Notes: generated from the letters alone by a model not told the origin. A stretch of DNA of 64,000 nucleotides from 54-19 sp038210655 (GCA_038210655.1 JBBQWM010000011.1:62001-126000); one strand, 5' to 3'; shown: positions 50,021-59,518, counted from the first letter of the stretch. Numbers and translations are program-made.

Positions 50021-51124
50021 ATGCCTGATAACAGTTCATATGGTCGCAAGCTTGACCCACATCCTATTCCAAAGAACCTTAGCGTCGCCGATATGGTAGA
50101 CCAGCATCTGTTCGCCTATAATGCCGCCCGCTTGCGCGAGGCTTGCCAGCTACTCGCCCGCAAGGTGATGCAACCGGATGTCACCCTCGGTGTGACGCTT
50201 TCGGGCGCACTGACCCCGACTGGCCTGGGAGCCTCCGCGCTCGTCCCACTGATCGACGGTGGTTATATCGACTGGATCGTCTCGACCGGGGCCAATTTAT
50301 ACCACGATATTCACCGCTCGCTCGGCTTTGAGTTATTCCAAACTTCACCTAATACCGATGATCTTGCTTTGCGCGAAAAGCACGTCATTCGTATCTATGA
50401 CATTTTGTTCGATCAGGAGGTACTGCTCAAGTCGGATGCTTACTTGCGCGAGGTGATGAAGCTGCCCGAATTTCAACGCCGCATGAGTACTGCCGAATTT
50501 CATAATCGACTCGGTAAATACGTACTCGAACGCGAAAAGGTGCTGGGAACCCAATATCGCTCGGTATTGGGAGCCTGCTATGAGGCTGGAGTGCCAGTTT
50601 ATACTTCCAGTCCGGGCGACTCGACTATCGGAATGAACGTAGCCGCTTTGCAACTTGAGGGCGGACAGCTTGGTTTCGACCCAGAGGCCGATGTAAACGA
50701 GACCACCGCGATTGTCTACGCCGCCAAACATGCCGGGGGTAAGAGCGCTGTACTAATTTTGGGTGGTGGTAGCCCCAAAAACTTTATCTTACAAACCGAA
50801 CCACAAATTCAGGAGATTTTGGGTATTCCTGAAAAGGGCCACGATTACTTTATTCAGGTGACAGACGCACGGGTCGATACCGGCGGACTTTCGGGAGCGA
50901 CTCCTTCCGAAGCCATGACCTGGGGCAAGGTCGATCCGGAACAATTGCCAGATAGCATCGTCTGTTATCTCGATAGTACCGTCGCACTACCGGTCATAAC
51001 CGCTTATATCCTCGACCGGGCCACTCCGCGCCCTCTCAAGCGGCTCTACGACCAGCGTGATAATCTACACAGCCAACTACTTCAGGCTGCCAACGATTAC
51101 CGAACTAGCCGCGACGCGATTTAA
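50021..51124 (+). CDS. deoxyhypusine synthase-like protein
   Basis: A 367-residue member of the deoxyhypusine/homospermidine synthase family. VTLSGALTPTGLGASALVPL (NAD site), STGANLYHDIHRSLG, VYTSSPGDSTIGMN, LGGGSPKNFILQTEP and TWGKVDP with the candidate catalytic Lys. Bacteria lack eIF5A, so bacterial members are thought to make polyamines such as homospermidine or related spermidine derivatives. I chose ATG 50021, with AAAGGAG (50003-50009) upstream; an earlier frame start is unsupported. A family 1 element lies in its promoter region. Confidence 0.85.
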   Translation: MPDNSSYGRKLDPHPIPKNLSVADMVDQHLFAYNAARLREACQLLARKVMQPDVTLGVTLSGALTPTGLGASALVPLIDGGYIDWIVSTGANLYHDIHRSLGFELFQTSPNTDDLALREKHVIRIYDILFDQEVLLKSDAYLREVMKLPEFQRRMSTAEFHNRLGKYVLEREKVLGTQYRSVLGACYEAGVPVYTSSPGDSTIGMNVAALQLEGGQLGFDPEADVNETTAIVYAAKHAGGKSAVLILGGGSPKNFILQTEPQIQEILGIPEKGHDYFIQVTDARVDTGGLSGATPSEAMTWGKVDPEQLPDSIVCYLDSTVALPVITAYILDRATPRPLKRLYDQRDNLHSQLLQAANDYRTSRDAI

Positions 51125-51243
51125 CAAAATCCAGGGGCGGAGCCATATCTAACAAAATTACCCCGGCCCCTAGGGGACATTGCTCTGCCAATGGATTTCT
51201 TTTTGATCGGTTTAAGTCAATGCACGAGTCAAGGAGGACTCAG

Positions 51244-51720
51244 TTGAAATACATTCTTCATCGGCCCTTGAACGGGCCAGTCCTAATACTTCTGCTACTG
51301 TTGAGTCTTCTCTTGACGGCTTGCAATGAAACTGCCGAGGCTACCCCAACGGTAGCGACGGGCATTCCACCTGTGAGCGGCACAACCGTCATAACTGCTT
51401 CCGGCCTGAAATATATTGATGTGAAAGTTGGGAGCGGCAGCGAAGCCAAAGAAGGTCAAACCCTGACAGTTCAATATACCGGCTATCTAACTACCGGTCA
51501 AAAATTTGATAGTTCTTACGATCACGGCAGACCTTTCTCTTTCCGGCTAGGAGATGGGCATGTTATCAAAGGCTGGGAAGAGGGTCTGGTTGGAATGAAG
51601 GTTAATGGAAAACGCCGGTTGTTGGTTCCGTCCAGCCTGGGCTATGGGTCAAAAAGCAAAGGCTCGATACCGGCCAACGCCGATCTGATTTTTGATGTCG
51701 AGCTTTTAAAAGCGAAATAG
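51244..51720 (+). CDS. FKBP-type peptidyl-prolyl isomerase lipoprotein
   Basis: 158 residues. A lipoprotein signal ends LLLTAC, then a short Thr/Pro linker and an FKBP domain (about residues 50-158): GQTLTVQYTGYLTTGQKFDSS, RPFSFRLGDGHVIKGWEEGL, VGMKVNGKRRLLVP, LGYGSK and DLIFDVELL. It should catalyse proline isomerisation in extracytoplasmic proteins. TTG 51244 has AAGGAGG (51231-51237) 6 nt upstream; the ATG 8 codons earlier lacks one. Confidence 0.88.
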   Translation: MKYILHRPLNGPVLILLLLLSLLLTACNETAEATPTVATGIPPVSGTTVITASGLKYIDVKVGSGSEAKEGQTLTVQYTGYLTTGQKFDSSYDHGRPFSFRLGDGHVIKGWEEGLVGMKVNGKRRLLVPSSLGYGSKSKGSIPANADLIFDVELLKAK

Positions 51721-51739
51721 CCCGCAGGCAGATTAAACC

Positions 51740-51828
51740 CTACAGCACTTTGCAGAGTTATTGATCCCCTGTAGGAGTGAGCTTCTACAAACAATTCTAT
51801 GGCTCAATTGTTTTGCAATTTACTATAG
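51740..51828. repeat. family 2 palindromic element, short
   Basis: CTACAGCACTTTGCAGAG at the left and TTTTGCAATTTACTATAG at the right, with CCCTGTAGGAGTGAGC inside. It ends 20 bp before the MgtC-like start. Confidence 0.7.
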
Positions 51829-51848
51829 ATGAAAGCGAGGTGGAAATA

Positions 51849-52373
51849 GTGAATACACACTTTTTAAGCGGCTGGCCGGTTGAAGTTGATGTTACTTTCC
51901 GCTTGTTGCTGGCCTATAGTTTGGGTGGAATTATCGGTTGGGACCGCGAACGAGATGGGCAGGCGGCAGGATTACGCACTCATATGATGGTAGCAGTAGG
52001 CTCTGCCGGTTTCACGCTGGTTTTTATCTTTGGCTTTGTAGGAGTAGGAACCAGTAGCGATCCAGGTCGGGCCGCCAGCCAAATCATTACCGGGGTCGGC
52101 TTTCTAGGAGCAGGCGTGATTTGGCGTAGCCAGACGCGGGTACGGGGGATCACTACTGCGGCAGATATTTGGGTTGTGGCAGCTATCGGAATGATGGCGG
52201 GGACCGGAATGTGGTACCTGGCGATTTTCGTGGCGGTGCTGGTTTTCGTCACCTTGCGTTTTCTCAAACCGACCGACCAAATTTTACGAGATAAAAAGGC
52301 GCGTAAAAGTTTGGCAGCTAAAGAGATAAGCCCCATCTCGACCGCTCCTCAAGAAGAAACCAACCTCGACTAA
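51849..52373 (+). CDS. MgtC/SapB family membrane protein
   Basis: 174 residues with four to five TM helices. LLLAYSLGGIIGWDRERDGQAAGLRTHMMVAVGS is the family signature (read in parts), followed by GVGFLGAGVIW and GITTAADIWVVAAIG. Family members modulate Mg2+ homeostasis, acid tolerance or cell-envelope ATP synthase activity; the exact role here is unknown. GTG 51849 after GAGGTGG is preferred over the longer frame, which would include the family 2 repeat. Confidence 0.85.
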   Translation: MNTHFLSGWPVEVDVTFRLLLAYSLGGIIGWDRERDGQAAGLRTHMMVAVGSAGFTLVFIFGFVGVGTSSDPGRAASQIITGVGFLGAGVIWRSQTRVRGITTAADIWVVAAIGMMAGTGMWYLAIFVAVLVFVTLRFLKPTDQILRDKKARKSLAAKEISPISTAPQEETNLD

Positions 52374-52506
52374 TCGAACGGTAAACCCACACTCCACCTT
52401 CACCCAAATTTTAGGAGCGGGCGAAAGTCTATGGGCGGAGCCATATCCAACAGGTTTGGTGGAATATGACTCTGCCCTTGAATAACTTTCCCAGCCTCCC
52501 AGCAAA

Positions 52507-53646
52507 CTAGCCCTTGACCGAACCGGCCAACAAACCGCGTACAAAGAAGCGTTGGAGCGCAAAGAAAACGGTAAGTGGCAAGATCATTGAGATAAAGGCC
52601 CCGGATGTCAGCAAATACCAGTCTTGTCCACGTGAACCGACGATACCGGCTAATCGCATCGTCATGACTTGGGTTCCTTGCGATGTCCCCAAGAAGATCA
52701 AGGCTACTAGGTAATCATTCCAGACCCACATGAACTGGAAGATCGCAAACGAGGCCAGGGCCGGTAAGGATAACGGCAATATCAGGCGCGTGAAAGTTGT
52801 AAATTGGGATGCGCCATCCATATAAGCCGACTCTAGAATCTCGCGCGGCAAGGTACTGATATAGTTGTAGAGCAGATAGGTCGCTAATGGTAATCCAAAC
52901 CCGGTATGGGCCAGCCAGAGCGCCAGGTAAGTACCATTGAGACCGAGGGCCGTGTAATCGCGCAAGATTGGGATCAGCGCGACCTGGAGCGGTACAACCA
53001 GCAATGCCACCACCATACTAAACATCAAGCCTCTGCCGGGGAAGCGTATCCAGGCAAAAGCATAGGCCGCAAAAGCCGCGATCAGAATGGGTATCACGGT
53101 AGCCGGTATCGCAACCACAATTGTGCTGATAAAGGCCCCACTCAAATCCTGACCCTGTTCAGTTTTGGTAGTACCATCGCCCAGTTTGATAGTAACTGGC
53201 TGACCTGCCAACACATTTGAATAGTTGTCCAATGTAAATCTAGCGTTGGTCGTCCAGGTCTGTTCTTGTACATCCACCAACCGAGCGCGGCGATTAGCCC
53301 ATTTAACCAATTGTCCGTTTGAGAGCTTATAGCCTGCCCGGAGTTGGTCATCTGTGACGGTCGTCCCGTTTACTGCAATTGGTTGGTCAAGTACCACATC
53401 AGTCGGCAACTGAACCTGACTGACGCTTTTATACTCTTGATGAGGAAAAACCGTCCACCAACCCGAACTGGAGATGTCTTCCCGGACGCGCACAGACGAA
53501 ATCAAGAGACCTATCGTCGGGATTGTCCACAAGATACAAATTAGGGCCAAAATCCCATTTACCATGATAGCCCCGGTGAGTTTTTGGCGGCGGACACTGG
53601 ACACACGAGGCTTTTGGGTTATAACACTTGTCTGTGTAACGGCCAT
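52507..53646 (-). CDS. sugar ABC transporter permease (MalG/AglG type)
   Basis: A 379-residue MalG-like permease with six TM helices and a large external loop between TM1 and the rest (about residues 60-180, including QEQTWTTNARFTLDNYSNVL). The EAA loop is ESAYMDGASQFTTFTRLILPLSLPAL (read in parts). Third gene of the operon with the MalF-like permease (ATG/TAA overlap at 53646) and binding protein. Alpha-glucoside systems have the same long loop. Confidence 0.9.
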   Translation of the reverse strand: MAVTQTSVITQKPRVSSVRRQKLTGAIMVNGILALICILWTIPTIGLLISSVRVREDISSSGWWTVFPHQEYKSVSQVQLPTDVVLDQPIAVNGTTVTDDQLRAGYKLSNGQLVKWANRRARLVDVQEQTWTTNARFTLDNYSNVLAGQPVTIKLGDGTTKTEQGQDLSGAFISTIVVAIPATVIPILIAAFAAYAFAWIRFPGRGLMFSMVVALLVVPLQVALIPILRDYTALGLNGTYLALWLAHTGFGLPLATYLLYNYISTLPREILESAYMDGASQFTTFTRLILPLSLPALASFAIFQFMWVWNDYLVALIFLGTSQGTQVMTMRLAGIVGSRGQDWYLLTSGAFISMILPLTVFFALQRFFVRGLLAGSVKG

Positions 53647-54830
53647 TAGAATCCCTCCTGTTTACGCAATTGGCGCAGGTTGTAGTACATCACCGGTAAT
53701 ACCGCAATGAATAATACAATCGCAATCGCCGAGCCGTAGCCAAAGTTGCGGTTGTTAAAGAATTGCCGGTAAAACTCAGTGGCTACCACATCTGTACCGT
53801 ACTGACCGCCAGTCATCACGATTACCACATCAAAAATCTTCAGGGTAAAGATTGCAATAGTGGTTGTGACGGTGATAATCGTACCCTGAATGTACGGTAC
53901 GATGATCCCAAAGAAAGCCTGAACTTCACTAGCACCGTCAATCCGGGCCGCTTCGAGTAAATCGGCAGGCACACCTTTAAGCGCTGCCGAAAATAAGACC
54001 ATCGCAAAGCCAGTTTGCATCCAGATCAAGACCACGATCATAAAAAGGGTATTCCACGGCTCCGATTGAATCCAGGTCTGAGGCTGTCCACCCAGACCCA
54101 CGATGACCGCGTTGAAGAGGCCAATTTGTTGTTGGTCAACCGGGGCATAGTCATACACGAAACGCCAGATCACACCTGCCCCGACGAATGAAATCGCCAT
54201 TGGCATAAAGATCAGGGCTTTGGCAACCGATTCAAATTTGCTGCGGTCGGCCAGCACTGCAATTAGCAGTCCGAGGCTAACGCAGGCGGCGGTTCCCACA
54301 AACAGCCATATCAGGTTATTTCGGAACGACTCAAGCATCTGCCGGTCGGTGAAAGCCGCAAAATAATTATCAAGACCGACAAAATTAGTCGAGCTAGAGT
54401 CGAAGAAGCTCTGGTACAGAGTTCGTAAAGTCGGGATAGCTAAAAACCAGGCCAAGAGTAACACTGCTGGCCCCACAAAGACATACGGTTGGATCCGCCT
54501 GGTCCATCTCAGCGCCATCGACTCAACCAGAAAGTTTGCCACTGTAAATAACGCGGCAATACCGCCTACCCCCCAAACAATTGCAACGATAGCGGTAAGC
54601 CACTGAGGCAAACTGTTGTCCCGCAAAAAGAGGAACCCGATCCAGAGTACCGCAATGGTAACGATCAGGCCGAGGAATGAAGCAAAGAAGCGTCCCGGGG
54701 CCCAGGCTCCTGGCGTAGGAAGCGCGGCTTGCCGAGGCTCGATTTCAGTCGAAGATTGCATCTCTAATCTCCTCTTATCAGACCGCTTGGCGATCTGCCT
54801 TCTACCTTGAAGGTTTTTGGAAAAGGCCAC
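53646..54830 (-). CDS. sugar ABC transporter permease (MalF/AglF type)
   Basis: 394 residues. N-terminal helices (ASFLGLIVTIAVLWIGFLFL and IVAIVWGVGGIAALF), then six more. EAA-type loop EAARIDGASEVQAFFGIIVPY. It pairs with the MalG-like permease that overlaps its stop. The start at 54830 is one possibility; ATG at about 54761 (MQSSTEIEPRQ) with AGGAG upstream is better supported. The binding-protein gene is 310 bp upstream. Confidence 0.88.
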   Translation of the reverse strand: MAFSKNLQGRRQIAKRSDKRRLEMQSSTEIEPRQAALPTPGAWAPGRFFASFLGLIVTIAVLWIGFLFLRDNSLPQWLTAIVAIVWGVGGIAALFTVANFLVESMALRWTRRIQPYVFVGPAVLLLAWFLAIPTLRTLYQSFFDSSSTNFVGLDNYFAAFTDRQMLESFRNNLIWLFVGTAACVSLGLLIAVLADRSKFESVAKALIFMPMAISFVGAGVIWRFVYDYAPVDQQQIGLFNAVIVGLGGQPQTWIQSEPWNTLFMIVVLIWMQTGFAMVLFSAALKGVPADLLEAARIDGASEVQAFFGIIVPYIQGTIITVTTTIAIFTLKIFDVVIVMTGGQYGTDVVATEFYRQFFNNRNFGYGSAIAIVLFIAVLPVMYYNLRQLRKQEGF

Positions 54831-54890
54831 TGCCCTTAAGCCTATTTACACCGCTCTTCTACCTGAGCGCAACCTTTCAAAAAGGTACGT

Positions 54891-54970
54891 TTATTAGGGG
54901 CGACCATTATGATCGTCCTCGTCGCCGTACAAGATGTATAGGAGGCCAGTTCACAGGTCGTCTCCTACAA
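54891..54970. repeat. degenerate GGGCGACC-type repeat
   Basis: TTAGGGGCGACCATTATGATCG and AGTTCACAGGTCGTCTCCTAC remain of the palindrome, between the binding-protein and permease genes. A TACCGCATATAG/ATACGCGGTA inverted repeat (55021-55057) and a 12-bp stem (55079-55112) follow; no gene lies in 54831-55141. Confidence 0.5.
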
Positions 54971-55078
54971 CCCTATTCGCACCTTTTTTGTAAAATAGTC
55001 TGATGAAAGTAAGATAGCAATACCGCATATAGTTATTTAGAATGACCATACGCGGTATTTCCAGGTTTTGGTCGGTGT

Positions 55079-55112
55079 CACCAATTACGCTCTTTAGGAG
55101 GCGTAATTGGTG
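55079..55112 (-). terminator. hairpin after the sugar-binding protein gene
   Basis: CACCAATTACGC and GCGTAATTGGTG form a 12-bp stem 30 bp downstream of the binding-protein stop. No T-run follows; it may attenuate read-through or protect the upstream mRNA. Confidence 0.45.
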
Positions 55113-55141
55113 AGGTCTGAGCGAATAAGCCTAATACCTGC

Positions 55142-56767
55142 TTATTTTTTGACGTTTGACCAGCCTTTTTGGGCTTCATCTAATGCTTGGTCGATGTTGA
55201 CCGTACCACTGACGTAGTCGGTCATAGCCTTCCAGAAGCTACCGGCCCCAACCGCACCCGGCATCAAGTCGGAAGCATCGAAGCGGACTACCGAAGCACC
55301 GAGGAGGGTCTGGGCCACTTTGCGGTCCATATCATTGTTATAAGCTGCTAGATTGGCATCCTTGTGAGGCGAAATCGCACCACCGGCAGCCACCCAGCCT
55401 TTGACCCCATCGAAAGTACTGAAGTACTGCATCAATGCCCTAACTTCGGGCCGGTCGGCAAAAGCAGTCATCAAGTCACCACCAAATTCCATCGGCTTGC
55501 CATACTTGGGATCAATTGGCGGCAGATAGAAGAAATCGTAATCAACGCCACCCTTGACACCTGGCTTGGAAGTCTCAAAGAAGGTCGTGATGAAGTTACC
55601 CTGTTGGGTCATCCAGCACTTCGGCGGGTTGTTCTGGAACATCGGGTTCGCCGCATCGCCAAACATAGTACTGACGATTTGCTTGCGACCACCATAGACA
55701 TACTTGTCGTTGAACCAGATGTCAGTCATCATCTGAAGCGCGTTTTTGACTTCCGGCGAGGTAAAGGGTAAGACACCACTAGCCCACTTGTCATAGGTTT
55801 CCGGCGACTGCGTCCGCAGCATAATGTTTTCCATCCAGTCGGTCGCGGGCCAACCGGTAGCATCACCACTTCCGATACCGATACACCACGGCGTGTCACC
55901 GTCTTTGACGATCTGATCCATCGTAGCCTTCATCTCGGTCCAGGTCTGCGGAATTTTGTAACCAGCCGCATCAAAGGCTTTCTTGGGATACCAGACTAAA
56001 CCTTTGGCGTTTACACGCTGGAAGATACCACCCAAAATCTTGCCACTCGGCCCATCGACAGTAGCGGTATCGATATAACCCTGGTTGTAGTTCTGCTTGA
56101 GCCAGTCCGATTTAACGAACTTGCTCACATCGACTACTTTACCACTCTTGGCGATACTTGCCATAAGACCGGGTTGCGGGAAGTCGGCAATATCGGGCGG
56201 GTTGCCACCTTCTACCCGGACGTTAATGGTAGTTTCAAAAGTCTTGGAACCGGTATATTGAATATCAATGCCGGTAGCGGCCTTGAATGACTTCATCGAT
56301 TCGTTGAACTTGACTTCATCATCACCAGTGAATGGGCCGAACATTGTTACCTTCGTACCCTTGTACTTACCGGCAAAAGCGTCCACCAATTCCTGACCAA
56401 CTTTGCTGTAATCGGTCGGGCCAGTCGCAGCGGCAGCCGTGGTCGCAGCCGCAGCCGTCGTCGTTGCAGCGGCGGCGGTCGTGGTCGCGGCAGCAGCCGT
56501 CGTTGTAACGGCAGCCGTGGTCGGGGCAGCGGTCGTCGCGGCAGCAGCAGTCGTCGCGGCAGTCGTCGCAGCCGCAGCGGTCGTGGCGGCGGCGGCAGTC
56601 GTCGCGGCAGTCGTCGCGGCTGCGGCGGTCGTCGCAGCCGCGGTGGCCGGAGCAGTCGTCGCGGTCGGATCACCGCAGGCGGCTAACACCAGAGATAAAA
56701 GCAGCAGCAAGGTCACCCCTGCGCCACTTAAAGCTCGGCTACGGGAAAAGCTGTTCACAGCTTTCAT
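55142..56767 (-). CDS. sugar ABC transporter substrate-binding lipoprotein (AglE-like)
   Basis: 541 residues. Signal peptide with lipobox LVLAAC, then GDPTATTAPAT and an about 85-residue Ala/Thr linker (TTAAAATTAATT repeats), then a family 1 solute-binding domain (YKGTKVTMFGPFTGDD, GGNPPDIADFPQPGLM, TDWMENIMLR). LacI regulation and permease type fit alpha-glucosides or similar sugars. ATG 56767, GGAGG 7 nt upstream. First gene of the operon. Confidence 0.9.
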   Translation of the reverse strand: MKAVNSFSRSRALSGAGVTLLLLLSLVLAACGDPTATTAPATAAATTAAAATTAATTAAAATTAAAATTAATTAAAATTAAPTTAAVTTTAAAATTTAAAATTTAAAATTAAAATGPTDYSKVGQELVDAFAGKYKGTKVTMFGPFTGDDEVKFNESMKSFKAATGIDIQYTGSKTFETTINVRVEGGNPPDIADFPQPGLMASIAKSGKVVDVSKFVKSDWLKQNYNQGYIDTATVDGPSGKILGGIFQRVNAKGLVWYPKKAFDAAGYKIPQTWTEMKATMDQIVKDGDTPWCIGIGSGDATGWPATDWMENIMLRTQSPETYDKWASGVLPFTSPEVKNALQMMTDIWFNDKYVYGGRKQIVSTMFGDAANPMFQNNPPKCWMTQQGNFITTFFETSKPGVKGGVDYDFFYLPPIDPKYGKPMEFGGDLMTAFADRPEVRALMQYFSTFDGVKGWVAAGGAISPHKDANLAAYNNDMDRKVAQTLLGASVVRFDASDLMPGAVGAGSFWKAMTDYVSGTVNIDQALDEAQKGWSNVKK

Positions 56768-56834
56768 CGTTAATCCTCCTTGATTTTCAGTTCTCGATAT
56801 TAAGGTTCACTGTTAAACGGAGAGTCAGACGTTT

Positions 56835-56848
56835 TGGAAGCGGTTCCA
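56835..56848. promoter_or_regulatory. LacI-type operator candidate O1
   Basis: TGGAAGCGGTTCCA, a near-perfect palindrome 68 bp upstream of the binding-protein start. Its exact reverse complement is at 57064-57077. Confidence 0.65.
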
Positions 56849-56917
56849 TAGAATGCTTCTAAAATATCATAATTATTGGAATTTGTAAAGAGGCTATTCG
56901 CATCTAAATTGGATTAT

Positions 56918-56931
56918 CCAAAACGTTTTGG
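56918..56931. promoter_or_regulatory. LacI-type operator candidate O2
   Basis: CCAAAACGTTTTGG, a perfect 14-bp palindrome with the central CG typical of LacI-family sites. Confidence 0.5.
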
Positions 56932-57063
56932 GAATAGGTTTAGCTTATTACAATGCGGGATTTATTTTACAAAAACTCGTGGGCGAATTTTTATAGTCTT
57001 CGATGATAGCTTTACAGACCGTCAGCCTTATGCTATTATTGTAAAGATCGCTTTGCAAATTTA

Positions 57064-57077
57064 TGGAACCGCTTCCA
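57064..57077. promoter_or_regulatory. LacI-type operator candidate O3
   Basis: TGGAACCGCTTCCA, identical to O1 in the opposite orientation, 229 bp away and 266 bp upstream of the lacI-type gene. Confidence 0.65.
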
Positions 57078-57218
57078 ATTATTCAAGCTAGACCAGTTCT
57101 GATAGCGTAATAAGGTAAAAATACGGCGGCCTAGTTGTGGGCAGCGTAATTCTGTTCTTTTTCTGGTTCGTTTTAAGAACACTATCTTAAATTTTGAGGC
57201 TAATACCGGGGTTACAAC

Positions 57219-57284
57219 CTATAGCAAAATGCAGATTAGTTGTCCTGCAATTCTATCGCTCAAGCGCTGGGTATTCTGCTATAG
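57219..57284. repeat. family 2 element, internally shortened
   Basis: CTATAGCAAAATGCAGA and TTCTGCTATAG termini are kept, the GAGCGAGC arms are lost. It ends 58 bp before the LacI regulator start. Confidence 0.6.
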
Positions 57285-57342
57285 CAGCAAAACTCCAACC
57301 CCTGCAAAAGTACAAGGTAGTAAAGGAAAATAGGATGTAAGT

Positions 57343-58365
57343 ATGGCAGTGACGATTTATGATGTAGCAAAAGCTGCTGGGGTAGGCGTTGGTACCGTCT
57401 CGCGTGTGTTAAATAATAGTCAGGCCGTTAAAGATAGTACCCGCGAGAAGGTATTGAGTGCGATAGCCCAGCTAAATTACGCGCCCGACCCGATTGCGCG
57501 TTCGATGATAACCGGACGTACCAGGGTGCTGGGGGTGATTATACCTTTTGTGACCCGCGCTTTTTCGGTCGAAGTGTTACGGGGGGTTGTAAAAGCCGCC
57601 TCGCGCTTCAATTACGAACTGGTAATTTACAACGTTGAGGATAACGATCAGCGCGACGAATACTTCACCCAGGTACCAATGCGTCGTAGGGTGGATGGCT
57701 TGATAATTGTCTCACTCTCGCCGGACGAAGCCGCCGCCTCTAATTTTCTAAAGGCCGGGCTACCAACGGTGCTGGTCGATGCTTATAGCCCTTTTTTTAC
57801 TTCGCTGGTAGTCAACAATATGGAAGGCGCTTATCTGGCGGTCAAAAGTTTGATCGCCAAAGGTCATCATCGGGTCGGTTTTATCAATGGTATTATCGAG
57901 GGCAATTTCAAATTTAACCAGGCTAATGATCGTCTGATCGGGGTGCATCGGGCCTTTAGCGAAGCCGGAATCGTCTACGACCCTCAACTGATGGTTACAA
58001 CCGAGTGGAACCGGGCCGGTGGTCGTAGCGCCGCCGAACAACTTTTACATCGACCAGACCCGCCCACCGCTATTTTCGCCTCCTCTGATGTCCAGGCCGT
58101 CGGAGTGCTGGAAGCGGCACGGGGACTTAACCTGCACGTGCCGGACGACCTTTCGGTGATGGGCTTTGATGGCATCGAGTTGTCCGAAATACTGGAACTC
58201 AGCACGGTCCAACAGCCGATGCAACAGATGGGCGAATTAGGGGTTGCCAAAGTAATGGACTTGATCGAGAACGCAAAACGTCCGCCCGAACTGGTTCGGC
58301 TCGATTCGTGGCTGGTAGAACGCCGTACAACTAGCGCTGCCCGGCTACATTTAGAGCTAATCTAA
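57343..58365 (+). CDS. LacI-family transcriptional regulator
   Basis: 340 residues. LacI helix-turn-helix at residues 3-25 (TIYDVAKAAGVGVGTVSRVL) and hinge, then a periplasmic-binding-like effector domain (about 60-330; TRVLGVIIPFVTRAFSVEV, GFINGIIEG, AIFASSDVQAVGVLEAA, LSVMGFDGIELSEIL). It is divergent from the sugar ABC operon and very likely controls it through the palindromes at 56835, 56918 and 57064. ATG 57343. Confidence 0.92.
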   Translation: MAVTIYDVAKAAGVGVGTVSRVLNNSQAVKDSTREKVLSAIAQLNYAPDPIARSMITGRTRVLGVIIPFVTRAFSVEVLRGVVKAASRFNYELVIYNVEDNDQRDEYFTQVPMRRRVDGLIIVSLSPDEAAASNFLKAGLPTVLVDAYSPFFTSLVVNNMEGAYLAVKSLIAKGHHRVGFINGIIEGNFKFNQANDRLIGVHRAFSEAGIVYDPQLMVTTEWNRAGGRSAAEQLLHRPDPPTAIFASSDVQAVGVLEAARGLNLHVPDDLSVMGFDGIELSEILELSTVQQPMQQMGELGVAKVMDLIENAKRPPELVRLDSWLVERRTTSAARLHLELI

Positions 58366-58401
58366 AAGCACAAACTTACTTCTAAACACTTTTGCAGGTA
58401 T

Positions 58402-58522
58402 GCGTCAGTTTTTTGCAAACTAGCCAGGCTGTGCCACTCGCTAAACCGAAGGATGAGTGGTTTGGAGCGGGGTTCTCGCGGTCGCCTGTTTTATTGGTTG
58501 AATCCCGGCAAAAAATTGACAC
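58402..58522. repeat. family 3 element, full length
   Basis: Ends GCGTCAGTTTTTTGC and GCAAAAAATTGACAC, interior AAACTAGCCAGGCTGTGCCA and TTGGAGCGGGGTTC. It fills most of the space between the LacI gene and the sulfurtransferase gene. Confidence 0.7.
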
Positions 58523-58666
58523 AACCTGCTTTTGCTATATTCTGGAAAATCAGGCCAGGATAAGGTAAAATAGGCCGATTGGTAGGGAGACTAACAGCAG
58601 TCAGGACACCATTGGAAAATATGAGGTGTCAAATTACCCCTACTTACCCTATTCCAGGAGACGGGC

Positions 58667-59518
58667 TTGAGCGATAAAACTTTGAATACCACTCCCTATT
58701 TGGTCGAAAGCGAGTGGCTGGCGACACATCTGGACGACCCGCAGGTGCGGATTATTGATATGCGCTATTATTTTGATCGGCCTGGGCGGGCGGCTTATGA
58801 GGCAGGCCATTTACCCGGCGCAGTCCACCTGGATTTTGAGACTGAATTGAGCGACCCGGATCACCCGATCAAATATATGCTACTGACTTCCGATGGACTG
58901 GCAGCGCTGCTAGGTCGGTTGGGGGTCGATAACTCGCGGCGGATAGTGGCCTATGATGACGAGGGTGGACATTTCGCGTCCCGGTTGTGGTGGACTTTGA
59001 CTTACTATGGCTTCGACAATATGCGGATTTTACACGGCGGGGTGCAGAAGTGGCAAAGCGAAGGTCGCCCCTGGACGACCTACCTACCCGTTATAGAGCC
59101 AAAGACCTTTGTACCCGGTGCGGCCCATCCCGAATGGCTGGCAACCGCCCCAGAAGTCCTGGCTCACCTGCACGATCCTGCAACGGCCTTAGTGGATGTA
59201 CGTCGCAGCGCAGAGTATAATGGCGAAGAAATTCGGGCGGCGCGGGGTGGACGTATACCTGGCGCGATTCATCTAAACTGGCTCGGCAACCTCGACCGAG
59301 AAAGCTGGACTTTCAAGGATGCGACTACCTTGCGCGAACGCTTTGAGGCTGCCGGAGTTACGCCCGATAAACAGGTGGTAACTTATTGCCAGGGGGGAGT
59401 ACGAGCCTGCCATGCCGCGCTAACTCTCAAAATGCTGGGCTATCCCAACGTAGCCGTCTACGATGGCTCGTGGACTGAATGGGGTAACAACCCAAATTTA
59501 CCGATTGAACAGGGCTGA
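58667..59518 (+). CDS. sulfurtransferase (two rhodanese domains)
   Basis: A 283-residue thiosulfate/3-mercaptopyruvate sulfurtransferase-type enzyme. An inactive N-terminal rhodanese domain (RIIDMRYYFDRPGRAAYEAGH, in parts) is followed by the catalytic domain, with Cys241 in TYCQGGVRACHA. The loop CQGGVR differs from both CRKGVT (thiosulfate) and CGSGVT (mercaptopyruvate), so the donor is open. TTG 58667 has AGGAG 6 nt upstream. It could detoxify cyanide or supply sulfane sulfur. Confidence 0.9.
   Translation: MSDKTLNTTPYLVESEWLATHLDDPQVRIIDMRYYFDRPGRAAYEAGHLPGAVHLDFETELSDPDHPIKYMLLTSDGLAALLGRLGVDNSRRIVAYDDEGGHFASRLWWTLTYYGFDNMRILHGGVQKWQSEGRPWTTYLPVIEPKTFVPGAAHPEWLATAPEVLAHLHDPATALVDVRRSAEYNGEEIRAARGGRIPGAIHLNWLGNLDRESWTFKDATTLRERFEAAGVTPDKQVVTYCQGGVRACHAALTLKMLGYPNVAVYDGSWTEWGNNPNLPIEQG

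Noticed and set aside
56347..56783. Arg/Pro-rich and Ala/Val-rich frames over the binding-protein linker
   Set aside because: They are shadow readings of the GC-rich Ala/Thr linker repeats.
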